The notes beneath the pieces were generated by a model. The model made no database searches. It worked only from the letters and a program-made list of their open reading frames with translations, and had not been told where the DNA came from. A stretch of 50,606 nt of DNA from Acidobacteriota bacterium (GTDB lineage: Bacteria > Acidobacteriota > Blastocatellia > Pyrinomonadales > Pyrinomonadaceae), in the NCBI GenBank assembly GCA_023436495.1, contig JAEZIT010000015.1:1-50606 (forward strand). The letters are read 5' to 3'. Shown one piece after another: positions 14,905 to 23,047 of the stretch (its first letter is position 1; the number at the start of each line of letters is the position of its first letter). The translations under genes and the position numbers were made by a program.

Positions 14905-15666
14905 ATGCTTAGAAAAGGATTGATCACGCTGATTTTAGCCGCAGGCTTGCTGTTTTCGGGCCCGGTCTATGCGCAGAATGCGCCGGAAGGCGTCCGCGCT
15001 CAGGAAATTTCCGAGTCGGACGGCATCCCCGTTCTCGTTAAACATCTTCCCGATTGGCAAACCGTCCATTCTTCGGCTATTTTCACCAACCGCGTTGATG
15101 ACCTGCGCGGAGCTCTCGGCGATAGGCCGGTTTTCGACCTTGTCGATCTTACCGGCGGCGGCGAAGCCGTCACGGCTGCTTATCCGGCGGGAAAACTTCT
15201 GATCATCGAATATGCTAATCCGCAAACGGCCACAGAGGCGGACGCGACGTTTGCCGGACGCATCGCCGAACTCGGCCCCGATGCGGCTCCGCAATACAGG
15301 CGGATCGGGAATTACAGCGTGTTCGTGTTTGACGCCGCCGACCCCGCGGCCGCGAACGCCCTGATGGACAAGGTGAATTACGAGAAGATGGTTCAGTGGC
15401 TGGGCGAAGACCCGACGATCCTTAGCCGCATGGAACGCGCGTTCGTCACGACCACAAAGGACATTTTCGTGTCAACGCTGATCGCTATCCTGATCGGTAT
15501 TGGGCTTTCGATCGTCAGCGGCGTGATCGCCGGTATTGTGTATTTCAAGTTCCGCGAACAAAAACGCGCCGTTATGGCTGAATTCTCGGACGCCGGCGGC
15601 ATGATCCGCCTCAACCTCGACGGCCTCACGCCGGACATCGCCCCCGATCGACTCTTGAAGGAATGA
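14905..15666 (+). CDS. Exported membrane protein of unknown function
   Basis: I do not recognise this protein. The preferred start is the ATG at 14905, which gives 253 residues with a clean signal peptide ending in VYAQ; a frame-compatible ATG at 14854 adds 17 cysteine-containing residues that look non-coding. A periplasmic domain of about 165 residues follows, then one transmembrane helix (about 190-212) and a short positively charged cytoplasmic tail (FREQKRAV). It is divergent from the ECF sigma gene and its stop directly abuts the stop of the convergent aminotransferase. Topology suggests sensing or scaffolding in the envelope, but nothing specific can be said. Confidence 0.7.
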   Translation: MLRKGLITLILAAGLLFSGPVYAQNAPEGVRAQEISESDGIPVLVKHLPDWQTVHSSAIFTNRVDDLRGALGDRPVFDLVDLTGGGEAVTAAYPAGKLLIIEYANPQTATEADATFAGRIAELGPDAAPQYRRIGNYSVFVFDAADPAAANALMDKVNYEKMVQWLGEDPTILSRMERAFVTTTKDIFVSTLIAILIGIGLSIVSGVIAGIVYFKFREQKRAVMAEFSDAGGMIRLNLDGLTPDIAPDRLLKE

Positions 15667-16791
15667 TCACGGCAGCGCCTCGGCCAACCGGTCGATATCG
15701 CTCGAATTATTGAAAAGATGCGGAGCTATCCGAAGGCGGTCGCCACGCGGCGATACGATTATCTTTTCGTTTTCCAATCTTTCCGCGATCTCGCCGCAGT
15801 GAAGCCCGTTGCGGTGCCTTATGCAAACTATCTGTGACCGCTCGCCCGGCCGTCTTGAGCTGACGATGTCGTAATCCCTGCCCGCGACCGCATCGCACAG
15901 CTGCTCTGTCAATTCATGGAGATGAGCTTCGATCTTTTCCGCACCCGCCGAATTCAGCAGCAATAGGCTCTGTTCCAGCCCGTAGAACAGCGACGAGCAT
16001 CCCGTGCCCGATTCCCAGGCCAGAGCGTTCGGCTTTACGGCCTGCTCGCGATCCTCGAAATCCCACGGTGTCTCGACGCTTATCCAGCCCGTCAGCGTCG
16101 GCGATATGCGTTCGCGGGCGCGGTCCGAAAGATATATGATCCCACAGCCTTCCGGCGCGCACAGCCATTTGTGGCTTGCGCCGCACGCCGCGTCGACCAT
16201 TTGTGCCGGCAGGTCCATCGGCATCGCGCCGAACGCCTGAATAATATCTACGCAAAACAGCGCATCCGCCGCACGCGCCGCCTTGCCGACGCGTTCAAGG
16301 TCCGACCTGAAACCCGAATCGTACTGCACATAACTGAGCGCGACGGCCTTGGTGTTCGAATCGATCATAGCGATCAATTCCTCGAGGTCGATCCGCCCGT
16401 CACGCTCCGGGCACAAACGAAGTTCGACGCCGAATTCGTCGCGGATCCGCCGCCAGGGATAGAAATTCGCCGGAAACTCCCGCTCAAAACTAACGATATT
16501 GTCGCCCTTTTCCCACTTCAGCCCATTGGCGATGGACGCAAAACCGTCCGATGTATTCCGGGTAAAGGCGACCTGTTCCGCCTTCACGTTCAACATCGCG
16601 GCGACAAGATCGCGTGCGCGCCCCTTCGTCTCGACCCACTGCAAAAAGTTAACCGAACCGTTTTCCGAAACGTCCTTAAGCTGTCTGTTTACAGCGTCGG
16701 CAGATGCCTTGGGCAATGGTGCGACTGCTGCGCTGTTCAGGTATGTGTAGTTCAAAGCGGCGGGAAATTGGGATCGAATATCGTCATTCAT
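15667..16791 (-). CDS. Class V pyridoxal-phosphate aminotransferase (cysteine desulfurase / isopenicillin epimerase-like)
   Basis: A 374-residue PLP enzyme. The cofactor lysine is Lys208 in ACGASHKWL, and Asp182 (CVDIIQAFG) would contact the pyridine nitrogen. The N-terminal YLNSAAVAPLP and FTRNTSDGF match the class V fold shared by cysteine desulfurases, isopenicillin N epimerase-like proteins and kynureninase. There is no mobile cysteine-bearing loop that would clearly mark an IscS/SufS desulfurase, so the reaction remains open. It is the last gene of a compact operon, starting three bases after the uppS stop. Its stop codon abuts that of the convergent gene at 14905. Confidence 0.87.
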   Translation of the reverse strand: MNDDIRSQFPAALNYTYLNSAAVAPLPKASADAVNRQLKDVSENGSVNFLQWVETKGRARDLVAAMLNVKAEQVAFTRNTSDGFASIANGLKWEKGDNIVSFEREFPANFYPWRRIRDEFGVELRLCPERDGRIDLEELIAMIDSNTKAVALSYVQYDSGFRSDLERVGKAARAADALFCVDIIQAFGAMPMDLPAQMVDAACGASHKWLCAPEGCGIIYLSDRARERISPTLTGWISVETPWDFEDREQAVKPNALAWESGTGCSSLFYGLEQSLLLLNSAGAEKIEAHLHELTEQLCDAVAGRDYDIVSSRRPGERSQIVCIRHRNGLHCGEIAERLENEKIIVSPRGDRLRIAPHLFNNSSDIDRLAEALP

Positions 16792-16794
16792 AAC

Positions 16795-17598
16795 TTACTT
16801 TATATCGCCGTAGCGCCGTTCGCGCTTCTGAAAATCGACCAGTGCTTCCAATAGCTGGGTCCTTCGAAAATCCGGAAAAAATGTGGGCGTCACATAGATC
16901 TCGCTGTAGGCAAGCTGCCACAAAAGGAAGTTCGACAACCGGAATTCGCCGCTCGTGCGGATCATCAGGTCAACCTCCGGCTGGCCGTGCGTGTACAGGT
17001 GGGCTTCGATGTCGGATTCATCCAGGTCTTGCGGGGAGCGTTCGGCGTCGATCAATTCACGTACGGCCTGCCGGCACGCACGGACTATCTCGGCCCGCCC
17101 GCCGTAATTCAGAGCGATATTGACGTTCGTCCCCGTATTTCCGGCCGTCAGCTTCATCGCGTCATTCAGTTCCGTCTGGATGTCTTTCGCCAGTGCCGAC
17201 AGTTCGCCGATCGCCCGAAACCTTATATTGTTCCGATGAACATCTTTTAATTCGCTGCGCAGGTATCGTTTGAGCATCTGCATCAGCCCGGACACCTCCG
17301 CTTCCGGCCGTTTCCAATTCTCGGTCGAGAACGCGTAGAGCGTCACCGCCTTGATCTCAAGCCGGGCGCATGTATCGATGATCGCGCGGACGGAATCGGC
17401 TCCGGCACGGTGGCCGAACAGACGCGGCTTTCCCTTCGACTTGGCCCAGCGGCCGTTGCCGTCCATGATCACTGCTATATGTTTTGGGAGTTTTTCGGGA
17501 TCGAGTTCGGCAAGGAGCTGAGCGTCGCGCGAACGCGGCTTCACGTCCTTTGCGAAATTCTTGAACATCAGCGGGCTAATCTCGGTCGAGGATGACAT
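16795..17598 (-). CDS. uppS: Undecaprenyl diphosphate synthase (cis-prenyltransferase)
   Basis: This enzyme condenses isopentenyl diphosphate units onto farnesyl diphosphate to give the C55 lipid carrier for peptidoglycan and O-antigen synthesis. The signature HIAVIMDGNGRWAK with catalytic Asp46 is present, followed by GHRAGADSVR, the helix YAFSTENWKRP, and the C-terminal LMIRTSGEFRLSNFLLWQLAYSEIY. Length (267) is normal apart from a 38-residue N-terminal extension. If translation starts at 17598 the gene overlaps DUF952 by 23 bases; an internal ATG at 17568 would remove the overlap. It sits in the pyrE-truA operon. Confidence 0.96.
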   Translation of the reverse strand: MSSSTEISPLMFKNFAKDVKPRSRDAQLLAELDPEKLPKHIAVIMDGNGRWAKSKGKPRLFGHRAGADSVRAIIDTCARLEIKAVTLYAFSTENWKRPEAEVSGLMQMLKRYLRSELKDVHRNNIRFRAIGELSALAKDIQTELNDAMKLTAGNTGTNVNIALNYGGRAEIVRACRQAVRELIDAERSPQDLDESDIEAHLYTHGQPEVDLMIRTSGEFRLSNFLLWQLAYSEIYVTPTFFPDFRRTQLLEALVDFQKRERRYGDIK

Positions 17599-17899
17599 TG
17601 TTCAATTCACGTTCTTCGACGCCGATCACGGCATCGCGGTTGATAGGGCCGTAGATATGGGGATAGACCTCGTTATTGGTCGAAGGCTCTTCGACCAGCC
17701 GCGAGATAAGCTTCGACGGATCGATCGCAAGTACCAGGACCTTTTCCGCGCCGCTGAAATACCGCCGAAGAACACCGTCCACCTGTACGCCGTAGCTGCA
17801 GTGGATAAAGCCTTCCGTCGCGAGGCTCTCGGCCGTATATTCGTCCTTGCCCTCGAATTCGCGCCACGTCTCCGGCAGCACGATATGATATATCGTCAT
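17576..17899 (-). CDS. DUF952 domain protein
   Basis: A 107-residue cytoplasmic protein of the DUF952 family, recognised by the start IYHIVLPETW, the central EGFIHCSYGVQVDGVLRRYF and the C-terminal EVYPHIYGPINRDAVIGV. The family resembles ADP-ribosyl-transfer or glutathione-transferase-like folds in some annotations, but its biochemical function is not established. Its ATG overlaps the truA stop by one base (TAATG), and its 3' end overlaps the uppS start, so it is firmly inside the operon. There is no sign of degeneration. Confidence 0.85.
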   Translation of the reverse strand: MTIYHIVLPETWREFEGKDEYTAESLATEGFIHCSYGVQVDGVLRRYFSGAEKVLVLAIDPSKLISRLVEEPSTNNEVYPHIYGPINRDAVIGVEERELNNVILDRD

Positions 17900-18657
17900 T
17901 ATCGTCGTTCGTAATCGACCTTTAGCAGCGTCAGGCCGTTCGCAGGTGCGGTAATTCCTGCAAGGTTCCTGTCGCCGGTAACGATCGCCGTCTGAATTGT
18001 ATCAAAGTCCTTTTCGTTTCGCCCGACCTCAAGCACCGTCCCGACGATCGACCGCACCATATATCGCAGAAAGCCCGTTCCGCTGATTCGAAATTCGATC
18101 ACAGACGCCCGCGCCCGATCGTCCCAACGCGACTCGACCGAAAATTCGGTGATCGTGCGGACGCGGCTGTCCCCGTCGGATTGCGCGGAGGCAAACGCCG
18201 TCCAGTCATGCTCGCCCAGAAACAGCCTCGCTGCGTCGGCCATTCTGCCCACGTCCAGCGGCCGCGATTCGTGATGAGCGAACCGCGTCCAGAACGGCGA
18301 CATCACGGGAGCATTCACGACGCGGTAAACATAGGTTTTCCCTGTCGCAGAAAACCGCGCGTGGAAATCGTCAGGAGCGCGTTCGATGTCCATTATACGA
18401 ATGTCGCGCCACAGGTTTCCGTTGATCGCGTTCCTAAGCTTTTCCGGCGTGAACGCGCGTTCCATTCGCACGTTGGCAACCTGCCCCTCGGCATGTACGC
18501 CCGCGTCCGTCCTGCCCGACCCGAACACTTTCACCTCGGCGTTCTCAAGCATCCCGATCACGCGCTCCAATTCGCCCTGGATCGTACGCGCGTTCTCCTG
18601 TACCTGCCAGCCGTGAAAATCCGTGCCGTCGTATTGAATAAGTAATTTGAAATTCAT
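17899..18657 (-). CDS. truA: tRNA pseudouridine synthase A
   Basis: This enzyme isomerises uridines at positions 38-40 in the anticodon arm of tRNAs. The catalytic aspartate is Asp51 in GSGRTDAGVHA, and the start KLLIQYDGTDFHGWQ is typical. The chosen ATG at 18657 overlaps the stop of the ASCH gene as ATGA and gives 252 residues, the usual length; an upstream start at 18708 would add 17 residues not found in the family. The C-terminal FLRYMVRSIVGTVLEVG and ITAPANGLTL blocks are intact. It is co-transcribed with pyrE and uppS. Confidence 0.95.
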   Translation of the reverse strand: MNFKLLIQYDGTDFHGWQVQENARTIQGELERVIGMLENAEVKVFGSGRTDAGVHAEGQVANVRMERAFTPEKLRNAINGNLWRDIRIMDIERAPDDFHARFSATGKTYVYRVVNAPVMSPFWTRFAHHESRPLDVGRMADAARLFLGEHDWTAFASAQSDGDSRVRTITEFSVESRWDDRARASVIEFRISGTGFLRYMVRSIVGTVLEVGRNEKDFDTIQTAIVTGDRNLAGITAPANGLTLLKVDYERR

Positions 18658-19130
18658 TCGGGTTGGGAGGCCGCGTCCGCCGGGAACAGCAATTCGAATC
18701 TTTGGCACGTAACCATCATAGTCGGGCTTAGTTCACCATTCACCTCGTCCGGGCATCGCGAAAAGAAATCCCAGTGTGCCTGCCGCCAGTAATCGAGGCT
18801 GCGGTCGCCTTCGCCCTCGTCAAACGCGAACGCCGCGTCCACCTCGTTGAACGGCATGTGCCTCACCTCGGTCAGCCTGATCACGAATTTCGGCTCGCCG
18901 TCGAAATCCGTAACGACGCAGTATTGTCCGTCAACCGGCCGCGTCGGGTCGTCATCCGGGTCCTTCAGGCATGCCGTAGCACGCTTTGTGCCGTCGAGGA
19001 CGAGTTTGTTAAGTTTGTCTGCAAGTTCCCGGCTGTCACCGAAATACCACGACTGGAAAGGCTCCGAAACATCCACACCGGCGTGTGCGCAAAAGTCTTT
19101 CCAATATTTCGCGACCGATTCCGCGCTCAT
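18654..19130 (-). CDS. ASCH domain protein
   Basis: A 158-residue cytoplasmic protein with an ASCH (PUA-like) domain, a fold proposed to bind RNA or nucleotides. Typical features are the N-terminal helix SVAKYWKDFC, WYFGDSRELADKLNKLVLDGTKRATACL with the conserved GTKRAT, and DYWRQAHWDFF near the C-terminus. The ATG at 19130 overlaps the pyrE stop as ATGA and is preferred to one at 19181 that would run well inside pyrE. Position between pyrE and truA fits a nucleotide- or RNA-linked role, but that is inference; related proteins have been reported as amidohydrolases acting on acetylcytidine. Confidence 0.83.
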   Translation of the reverse strand: MSAESVAKYWKDFCAHAGVDVSEPFQSWYFGDSRELADKLNKLVLDGTKRATACLKDPDDDPTRPVDGQYCVVTDFDGEPKFVIRLTEVRHMPFNEVDAAFAFDEGEGDRSLDYWRQAHWDFFSRCPDEVNGELSPTMMVTCQRFELLFPADAASQPE

Positions 19131-19696
19131 TTCCTGCTTCCGGGCTTTACAGCCTCGCCGCCATCCGCACACATCGGGCATTCCTCCGGCGTGTAGGTAG
19201 GCACGTCCAATGTCGCCAGCGCGTGATACGGAACGCCGATCTTAGCCGTTCCGTTAGATCGGTCAATTATCGACGCCGCGGCGACTGCTTTCGCACCGTG
19301 AGCCTCCAGCGCGTCTATGCATTCACGCGTGGAGCCGCCCGTCGTCACGACGTCCTCGACGACCAATATCCGCTCGCCAGGCTTCACCGTGAAACCGCGA
19401 CGCAGTGTCATCTTTCCGTTTGCGCGTTCGGTCCAGATGAACCGCACGTTCAGAGCTTCGGCCGTCGCGAACCCGATCACCAGCCCGCCGATCGCCGGCG
19501 CAGCTACCGTTTCGAATTGCTGATCGCCGACATGCGACGCTATCGCCCTGCCAAATTCCGCCGCGTCCGACGGATATTGCAGCGCCAGCGCGCACTGCAG
19601 GTAATGCGGGCTGTGAAGGCCGCTCGACAGCACGAAATGCCCCTCCAGCAAAGCTCCTGAATCTCTGAACCGTTCAAGTAATAGATCCTGTTCCAT
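19127..19696 (-). CDS. pyrE: Orotate phosphoribosyltransferase
   Basis: This enzyme joins orotate to PRPP to make orotidine 5'-monophosphate in pyrimidine synthesis. The PRPP-binding motif is clear in ILVVEDVVTTGGSTREC, and the N-terminal GHFVLSSGLHSPHYLQ is the orotate-loop region of bacterial PyrE. Length (189) is typical. It follows the SnoaL-like gene after 18 bases and overlaps the ASCH gene by ATGA. No other pyrimidine genes lie in the window, so the operon groups a nucleotide gene with tRNA and lipid-carrier genes. Confidence 0.95.
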   Translation of the reverse strand: MEQDLLLERFRDSGALLEGHFVLSSGLHSPHYLQCALALQYPSDAAEFGRAIASHVGDQQFETVAAPAIGGLVIGFATAEALNVRFIWTERANGKMTLRRGFTVKPGERILVVEDVVTTGGSTRECIDALEAHGAKAVAAASIIDRSNGTAKIGVPYHALATLDVPTYTPEECPMCADGGEAVKPGSRK

Positions 19697-19714
19697 TGTT
19701 GGTCTAATTATCGC

Positions 19715-20053
19715 CTACCCCAGCACCGGCCGCGGATCGTAAAATGCATGAAATTCGACGATCTTGCCGTCGCGCACGCGAAATTTCTCCAGCACCGGTA
19801 TCGTCCCAAAAACGCCGTCCACTTCCCATTCCGTCACTACGAACTCGCCGTCAGCAATGTGCTGTATGATACGCAGCCCGTGCATTGCCGGGTAAAACCC
19901 CGATACGAATGCAAGCAAGGCCTCAAGCCCTTCGCCTTCGCCGGCCATCGGGTCGGAAAACCGCACGTTGTCCGCGACCGGCGCGTTCGTCAGGTCCTTG
20001 CGGTTCAGCGCCTCCAGATATTCCTCGACAATTCGTATGTTCGTGCCGTCCAT
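19715..20053 (-). CDS. SnoaL-like / NTF2-fold protein
   Basis: A 112-residue protein with the cone-shaped SnoaL/NTF2 fold pattern: an N-terminal helix IVEEYLEALNRKD, then VRFSDPMAGEGEGLEALLAFVSGFYPAMHGLRI, and the strand pair FVVTEWEVDGVF / FRVRDGKIVEFHAFYDPRP. Such proteins are small isomerases, hydrolases or ligand carriers; no specific substrate is readable. It is the first gene in the minus-strand run leading to pyrE and is divergent from the exonuclease gene at 20103 with only about 50 bases between, which must hold both promoters. Confidence 0.83.
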   Translation of the reverse strand: MDGTNIRIVEEYLEALNRKDLTNAPVADNVRFSDPMAGEGEGLEALLAFVSGFYPAMHGLRIIQHIADGEFVVTEWEVDGVFGTIPVLEKFRVRDGKIVEFHAFYDPRPVLG

Positions 20054-20102
20054 CGTACTGCGCTTTTACGGATTTCCGTTTAGCCGTTAGAATAAAACAA
20101 AG

Positions 20103-20924
20103 ATGAAACCGTATCCTAACCTAATTTCGGACTCATTGCTAATAAACGAAACGATCGCGCTGCTGCGTTCGTTCGGCGGGCGCGCCTCGGCGGTTAGCGT
20201 CGTCGATTACGTGATGAAGATCCGAAAACCCGGGACCGAACTGGCCTGCATGCTCGTCTCCGACCTAGTCGAACGCGACCCGCGGCTCGTCCTTGACGGC
20301 GAAACGCTTTGCCTGCTCGAGGACGGTTTTGCGACGCGAGACATCGCCGATACGGAATTTGTCGTTTTCGACCTTGAGACCACCGGAGCAAAGGCACCGC
20401 CGTGCCGCATTACCGAGATCGGGGCTTACCGGGTAAAACGCGGCGAGATCGTCGAAGAATTTCAGACGCTGGTCAACCCGGAAACGCCGATCCCTGCGTT
20501 TATCACATCGCTGACGGGCATAAGCGATGGAATGGTCGCGAACGCGCCGAAATTTGCCTATGTCGTACACGACTTTCTGGAATTTATCGGTGACGCTGTA
20601 CTCGTCGCGCACAATTCGCCCTTCGACATGCGGTTTCTAAATCACGAGATCGGCCGCATTTACGGCGATTACCGGCTTGCTAATCCGTGCCTCTGTACCG
20701 TCCAGCTCTCGCGAAATCTTCTGCCGGATATTGAAAATCATAAGCTCAAAACCATTGCCGAACACTACTCGATATCACTGATAAATCACCATCGCGCAAG
20801 CGCCGATGCGTACGCGACCGCCAGGATCTTTGTCAATTTCCTGGTCGCGCTCGAAACCGAGGGCCGCGGCGACCTTAATACCATACGCCGGCTTAGCCAG
20901 CGAAAATTGAATTATGCTAGATGA
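20103..20924 (+). CDS. DEDDh 3'-5' exonuclease (DNA polymerase III epsilon-like)
   Basis: A 273-residue nuclease. Residues 84-255 form an RNase T/DnaQ-type exonuclease domain with the metal ligands Asp90 and Glu92 (FDLETTG), Asp175 (HNSPFDMRF), and His230 with Asp235 (HHRASADAYATA). All five active-site residues are intact, so it should be active on single-stranded DNA or RNA ends. Residues 1-80 form a small helical domain without a known function, seen also as a winged-helix-like extension in some DnaQ homologues. It is not the replicative epsilon subunit for certain. Its stop overlaps the queF start. Confidence 0.88.
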   Translation: MKPYPNLISDSLLINETIALLRSFGGRASAVSVVDYVMKIRKPGTELACMLVSDLVERDPRLVLDGETLCLLEDGFATRDIADTEFVVFDLETTGAKAPPCRITEIGAYRVKRGEIVEEFQTLVNPETPIPAFITSLTGISDGMVANAPKFAYVVHDFLEFIGDAVLVAHNSPFDMRFLNHEIGRIYGDYRLANPCLCTVQLSRNLLPDIENHKLKTIAEHYSISLINHHRASADAYATARIFVNFLVALETEGRGDLNTIRRLSQRKLNYAR

Positions 20925-21333
20925 TATGAACCTTCCGCCCGTAAACCAACAGAATCTTGATATCCGGTCGACGCCGCGTGAAGAGATGGAGCTGTACCCA
21001 CTCGATACATTTGACTACGACTATGTCGGGAAAAAGATCTGGGTGGAATTCGAAATGCCTGAATTTACGGCGATCTGCCCGTTTTCCGAATTCCCCGATT
21101 TCGCCGTCATTCGCCTGCGCTACGTGCCGTTCGAACGCTGCATCGAGCTAAAGAGCCTGAAGCTTTACATCAACTCGTTCCGCGATATCAAGGTCTTTCA
21201 CGAGCACGTGATCAATATGATCCTCGAAGATTTCGTAAAGGCGTGCGACCCGCTAAAGGTCGAGATCGAAGGCGATTTCCACGTGCGAGGGAATATAAAA
21301 ACGGTCGTCCGGGCAAAATATTCGCGGGACTAG
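20914..21333 (+). CDS. queF: NADPH-dependent 7-cyano-7-deazaguanine reductase
   Basis: This enzyme reduces preQ0 to preQ1 in queuosine synthesis. It is the short single-domain type of 139 residues. The catalytic cysteine is Cys55 (FTAICPF), the acid Asp62 lies in FPDFAVI, and the ELKSLKLY motif with FHEH (His96, Glu97) completes the pocket; these numbers match the Bacillus subtilis enzyme. The start at 20914 overlaps the exonuclease gene by 11 bases; an ATG at 20926 is an alternative. The convergent carD stop overlaps its stop by 4 bases. No other queuosine genes are nearby. Confidence 0.95.
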   Translation: MLDDMNLPPVNQQNLDIRSTPREEMELYPLDTFDYDYVGKKIWVEFEMPEFTAICPFSEFPDFAVIRLRYVPFERCIELKSLKLYINSFRDIKVFHEHVINMILEDFVKACDPLKVEIEGDFHVRGNIKTVVRAKYSRD

Positions 21334-21866
21334 TGCTGAGACGCGGCCATCACTTGCTCTTCTTCGGCTGAATGTTTTCGGCATGCCGTTTCGACCAGGC
21401 GGCAGATCTCGGGTTCGAGCAAAGTTTCGTCTTTTGGCCCGGCCGTCGCGAGTTCCGAGATTATCAGGAACTTTGCCTTGTCGAGGAGCGTCTGCTCGCG
21501 AAATGACAGCTTCTTTCCGTGGCTAAGGTACGTGAGCTTTTTGAACACGTCCGCCGCCGCGAAAACGTCGCCTGACTGCAGCTTTTCCGTAAATTCGCGC
21601 GAACGCGCTTTCCAATCCTCGGAGATCTCTTCGAAATCATCGGAAAGGCCGCTGATCAGTTTTTTGCACTGTTTTGAAGTAATTACGGGACGGATGCCGA
21701 CGTTCTCTGCGTTCGAAACGGGCACAAAAATGATCGAATTGTCATTTTCAACCCTTAGAGAGTAAAAGCTGATCGAAGTACCGCCGATCGTCTTTTTCTG
21801 GATCTCATCAACCCGGCAAACGCCCTGGCCCGGATATGCCACCTTTTGTCCGATCTGGAGTTCCAT
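21330..21866 (-). CDS. CarD-family transcription regulator
   Basis: A 178-residue protein of the CarD/CdnL family, which binds RNA polymerase beta subunit and stabilises open complexes. The N-terminal Tudor-like RNA polymerase interaction domain (about 1-60) reads MELQIGQKVAYPGQGVCRVDEIQ, followed by IGGTSISFYSLRV and FVPVSNAENVGIRPV. The helical C-terminal domain (about 65-165) contains RSREFTEKLQSGDVFAAADVFKKLTYLSHGKKLS, typical of CarD. AGGAGATAAGG lies just upstream of the ATG. In other bacteria CarD proteins serve rRNA and light or stress promoters; here there is no dedicated partner gene. Its end overlaps queF by 4 bases. Confidence 0.93.
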   Translation of the reverse strand: MELQIGQKVAYPGQGVCRVDEIQKKTIGGTSISFYSLRVENDNSIIFVPVSNAENVGIRPVITSKQCKKLISGLSDDFEEISEDWKARSREFTEKLQSGDVFAAADVFKKLTYLSHGKKLSFREQTLLDKAKFLIISELATAGPKDETLLEPEICRLVETACRKHSAEEEQVMAASQH

Positions 21867-21988
21867 AATCCTTATCTCCTGAAGAAACTAAGGTTGGGGA
21901 AATTTAACGGACGAGTCGGTCTTTCGGCTCGCGAAAATGCTGAAGTGTTATCAACAATACAGTAATTATACCACAGGCGGGCCAAAAA

Positions 21989-23047
21989 TTAAAGATTTGC
22001 CTCAGGCTCCCTTACCGGCAGGGCGATCGTGAAGACCGACCCCGAGCCCAGCGTCGATTGCGCGTAAACCTCGCCGCCCTGCAGTCGCGCCAGGTGTTTT
22101 ACGATCGAAAGGCCCAGGCCGGTGCCGCCGATCTCGCGCGACCGCGAACGATCAACGCGGTAGAATCGCTCGAAGATTCGACGAACGTGTTCCGGAGAGA
22201 TCCCCTCTCCGGTGTCCGCGACGGATATCAGGTCCCGGCCGTTCTCCCGCGAATATGCGGCCGTCACCGTCCCCTCTTCGCGTGAAAATTTAATGGCATT
22301 GTCCACAAGATTCGTCAGCATCTGTTCTAGTCGTATCGCGTCAGCGGAAACCGTCACGTCCTTCGGTATCTCGTTCACAAGCCTGACGAGAGACTCGGCG
22401 GCGGCGGCCGACATGTTAGTGAACACTTCGTCGACCAGTTGCGCCGGGTGGAAAGTGCGGATCTCGATGTGTACCTTCCCCGCTTCGATCAGCGACAGTT
22501 CCATGATCTCCGAGATCAGCACGCGCATCCGCTCTGCGTTTCGGCGAATAACGTTCAGGAACCGCCGGTTATTCTCCTCGTCGTCGATAGCGCCGTCCTC
22601 CAGCGTTTCGACGAAGGCAAGTATCGACGTAAGAGGCGTGCGCAGCTCATGCGAGATGTTCGACAGGAATTCCTGCCGAACATTTTCCAGGCGCTCGACC
22701 TGCGTTATTTCGTAAAAAAATCCGACCGCGCCTCGGCCTGATTGCAATTCGAGCGGCGCCACGTGAACGTCAAATTTTCGTTTTTCGATTATTCCCGTTT
22801 CGAGCTTGAGGTCGGTCACCTCGCCCGTTTCGGTCGCGCGGCTGTAAGCCTCGTGAAGTTTAAGGTCGCGGACCGCTTCGCTGAGCCGTCGTGTCTCGAA
22901 TGGCAAGCCGCGGCTGAATGCGGCGGCCGCAGCGGCATTGACCGCCGTTATCCTAAGATTTGCGTCGGTCACGATAACCGCTTCGCGCGTCGCCTTCAGC
23001 AAACCGCGCAGGATCGCCTGATCTTGATTTATCGGTGAAGGATTCAA
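21989..23047 (-). CDS. PhoR-like PAS sensor histidine kinase, apparently soluble
   Basis: A 352-residue kinase with a PAS domain (about 8-115), a HisKA domain with His133 in NISHELRTPL, and an ATPase domain with DNAIKFS, DTGEGISP and GGTGLGLSIVKH. No transmembrane helix is present, unlike classical PhoR. The preferred start is TTG at 23047, which overlaps the stop of the upstream phoB-like gene as TTGA; an ATG at 23104 would run 61 bases into that gene and add a cysteine-rich peptide unlike the family. It is the partner of the response regulator, and phosphate sensing is inferred by similarity. Confidence 0.88.
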   Translation of the reverse strand: MNPSPINQDQAILRGLLKATREAVIVTDANLRITAVNAAAAAAFSRGLPFETRRLSEAVRDLKLHEAYSRATETGEVTDLKLETGIIEKRKFDVHVAPLELQSGRGAVGFFYEITQVERLENVRQEFLSNISHELRTPLTSILAFVETLEDGAIDDEENNRRFLNVIRRNAERMRVLISEIMELSLIEAGKVHIEIRTFHPAQLVDEVFTNMSAAAAESLVRLVNEIPKDVTVSADAIRLEQMLTNLVDNAIKFSREEGTVTAAYSRENGRDLISVADTGEGISPEHVRRIFERFYRVDRSRSREIGGTGLGLSIVKHLARLQGGEVYAQSTLGSGSVFTIALPVREPEANL

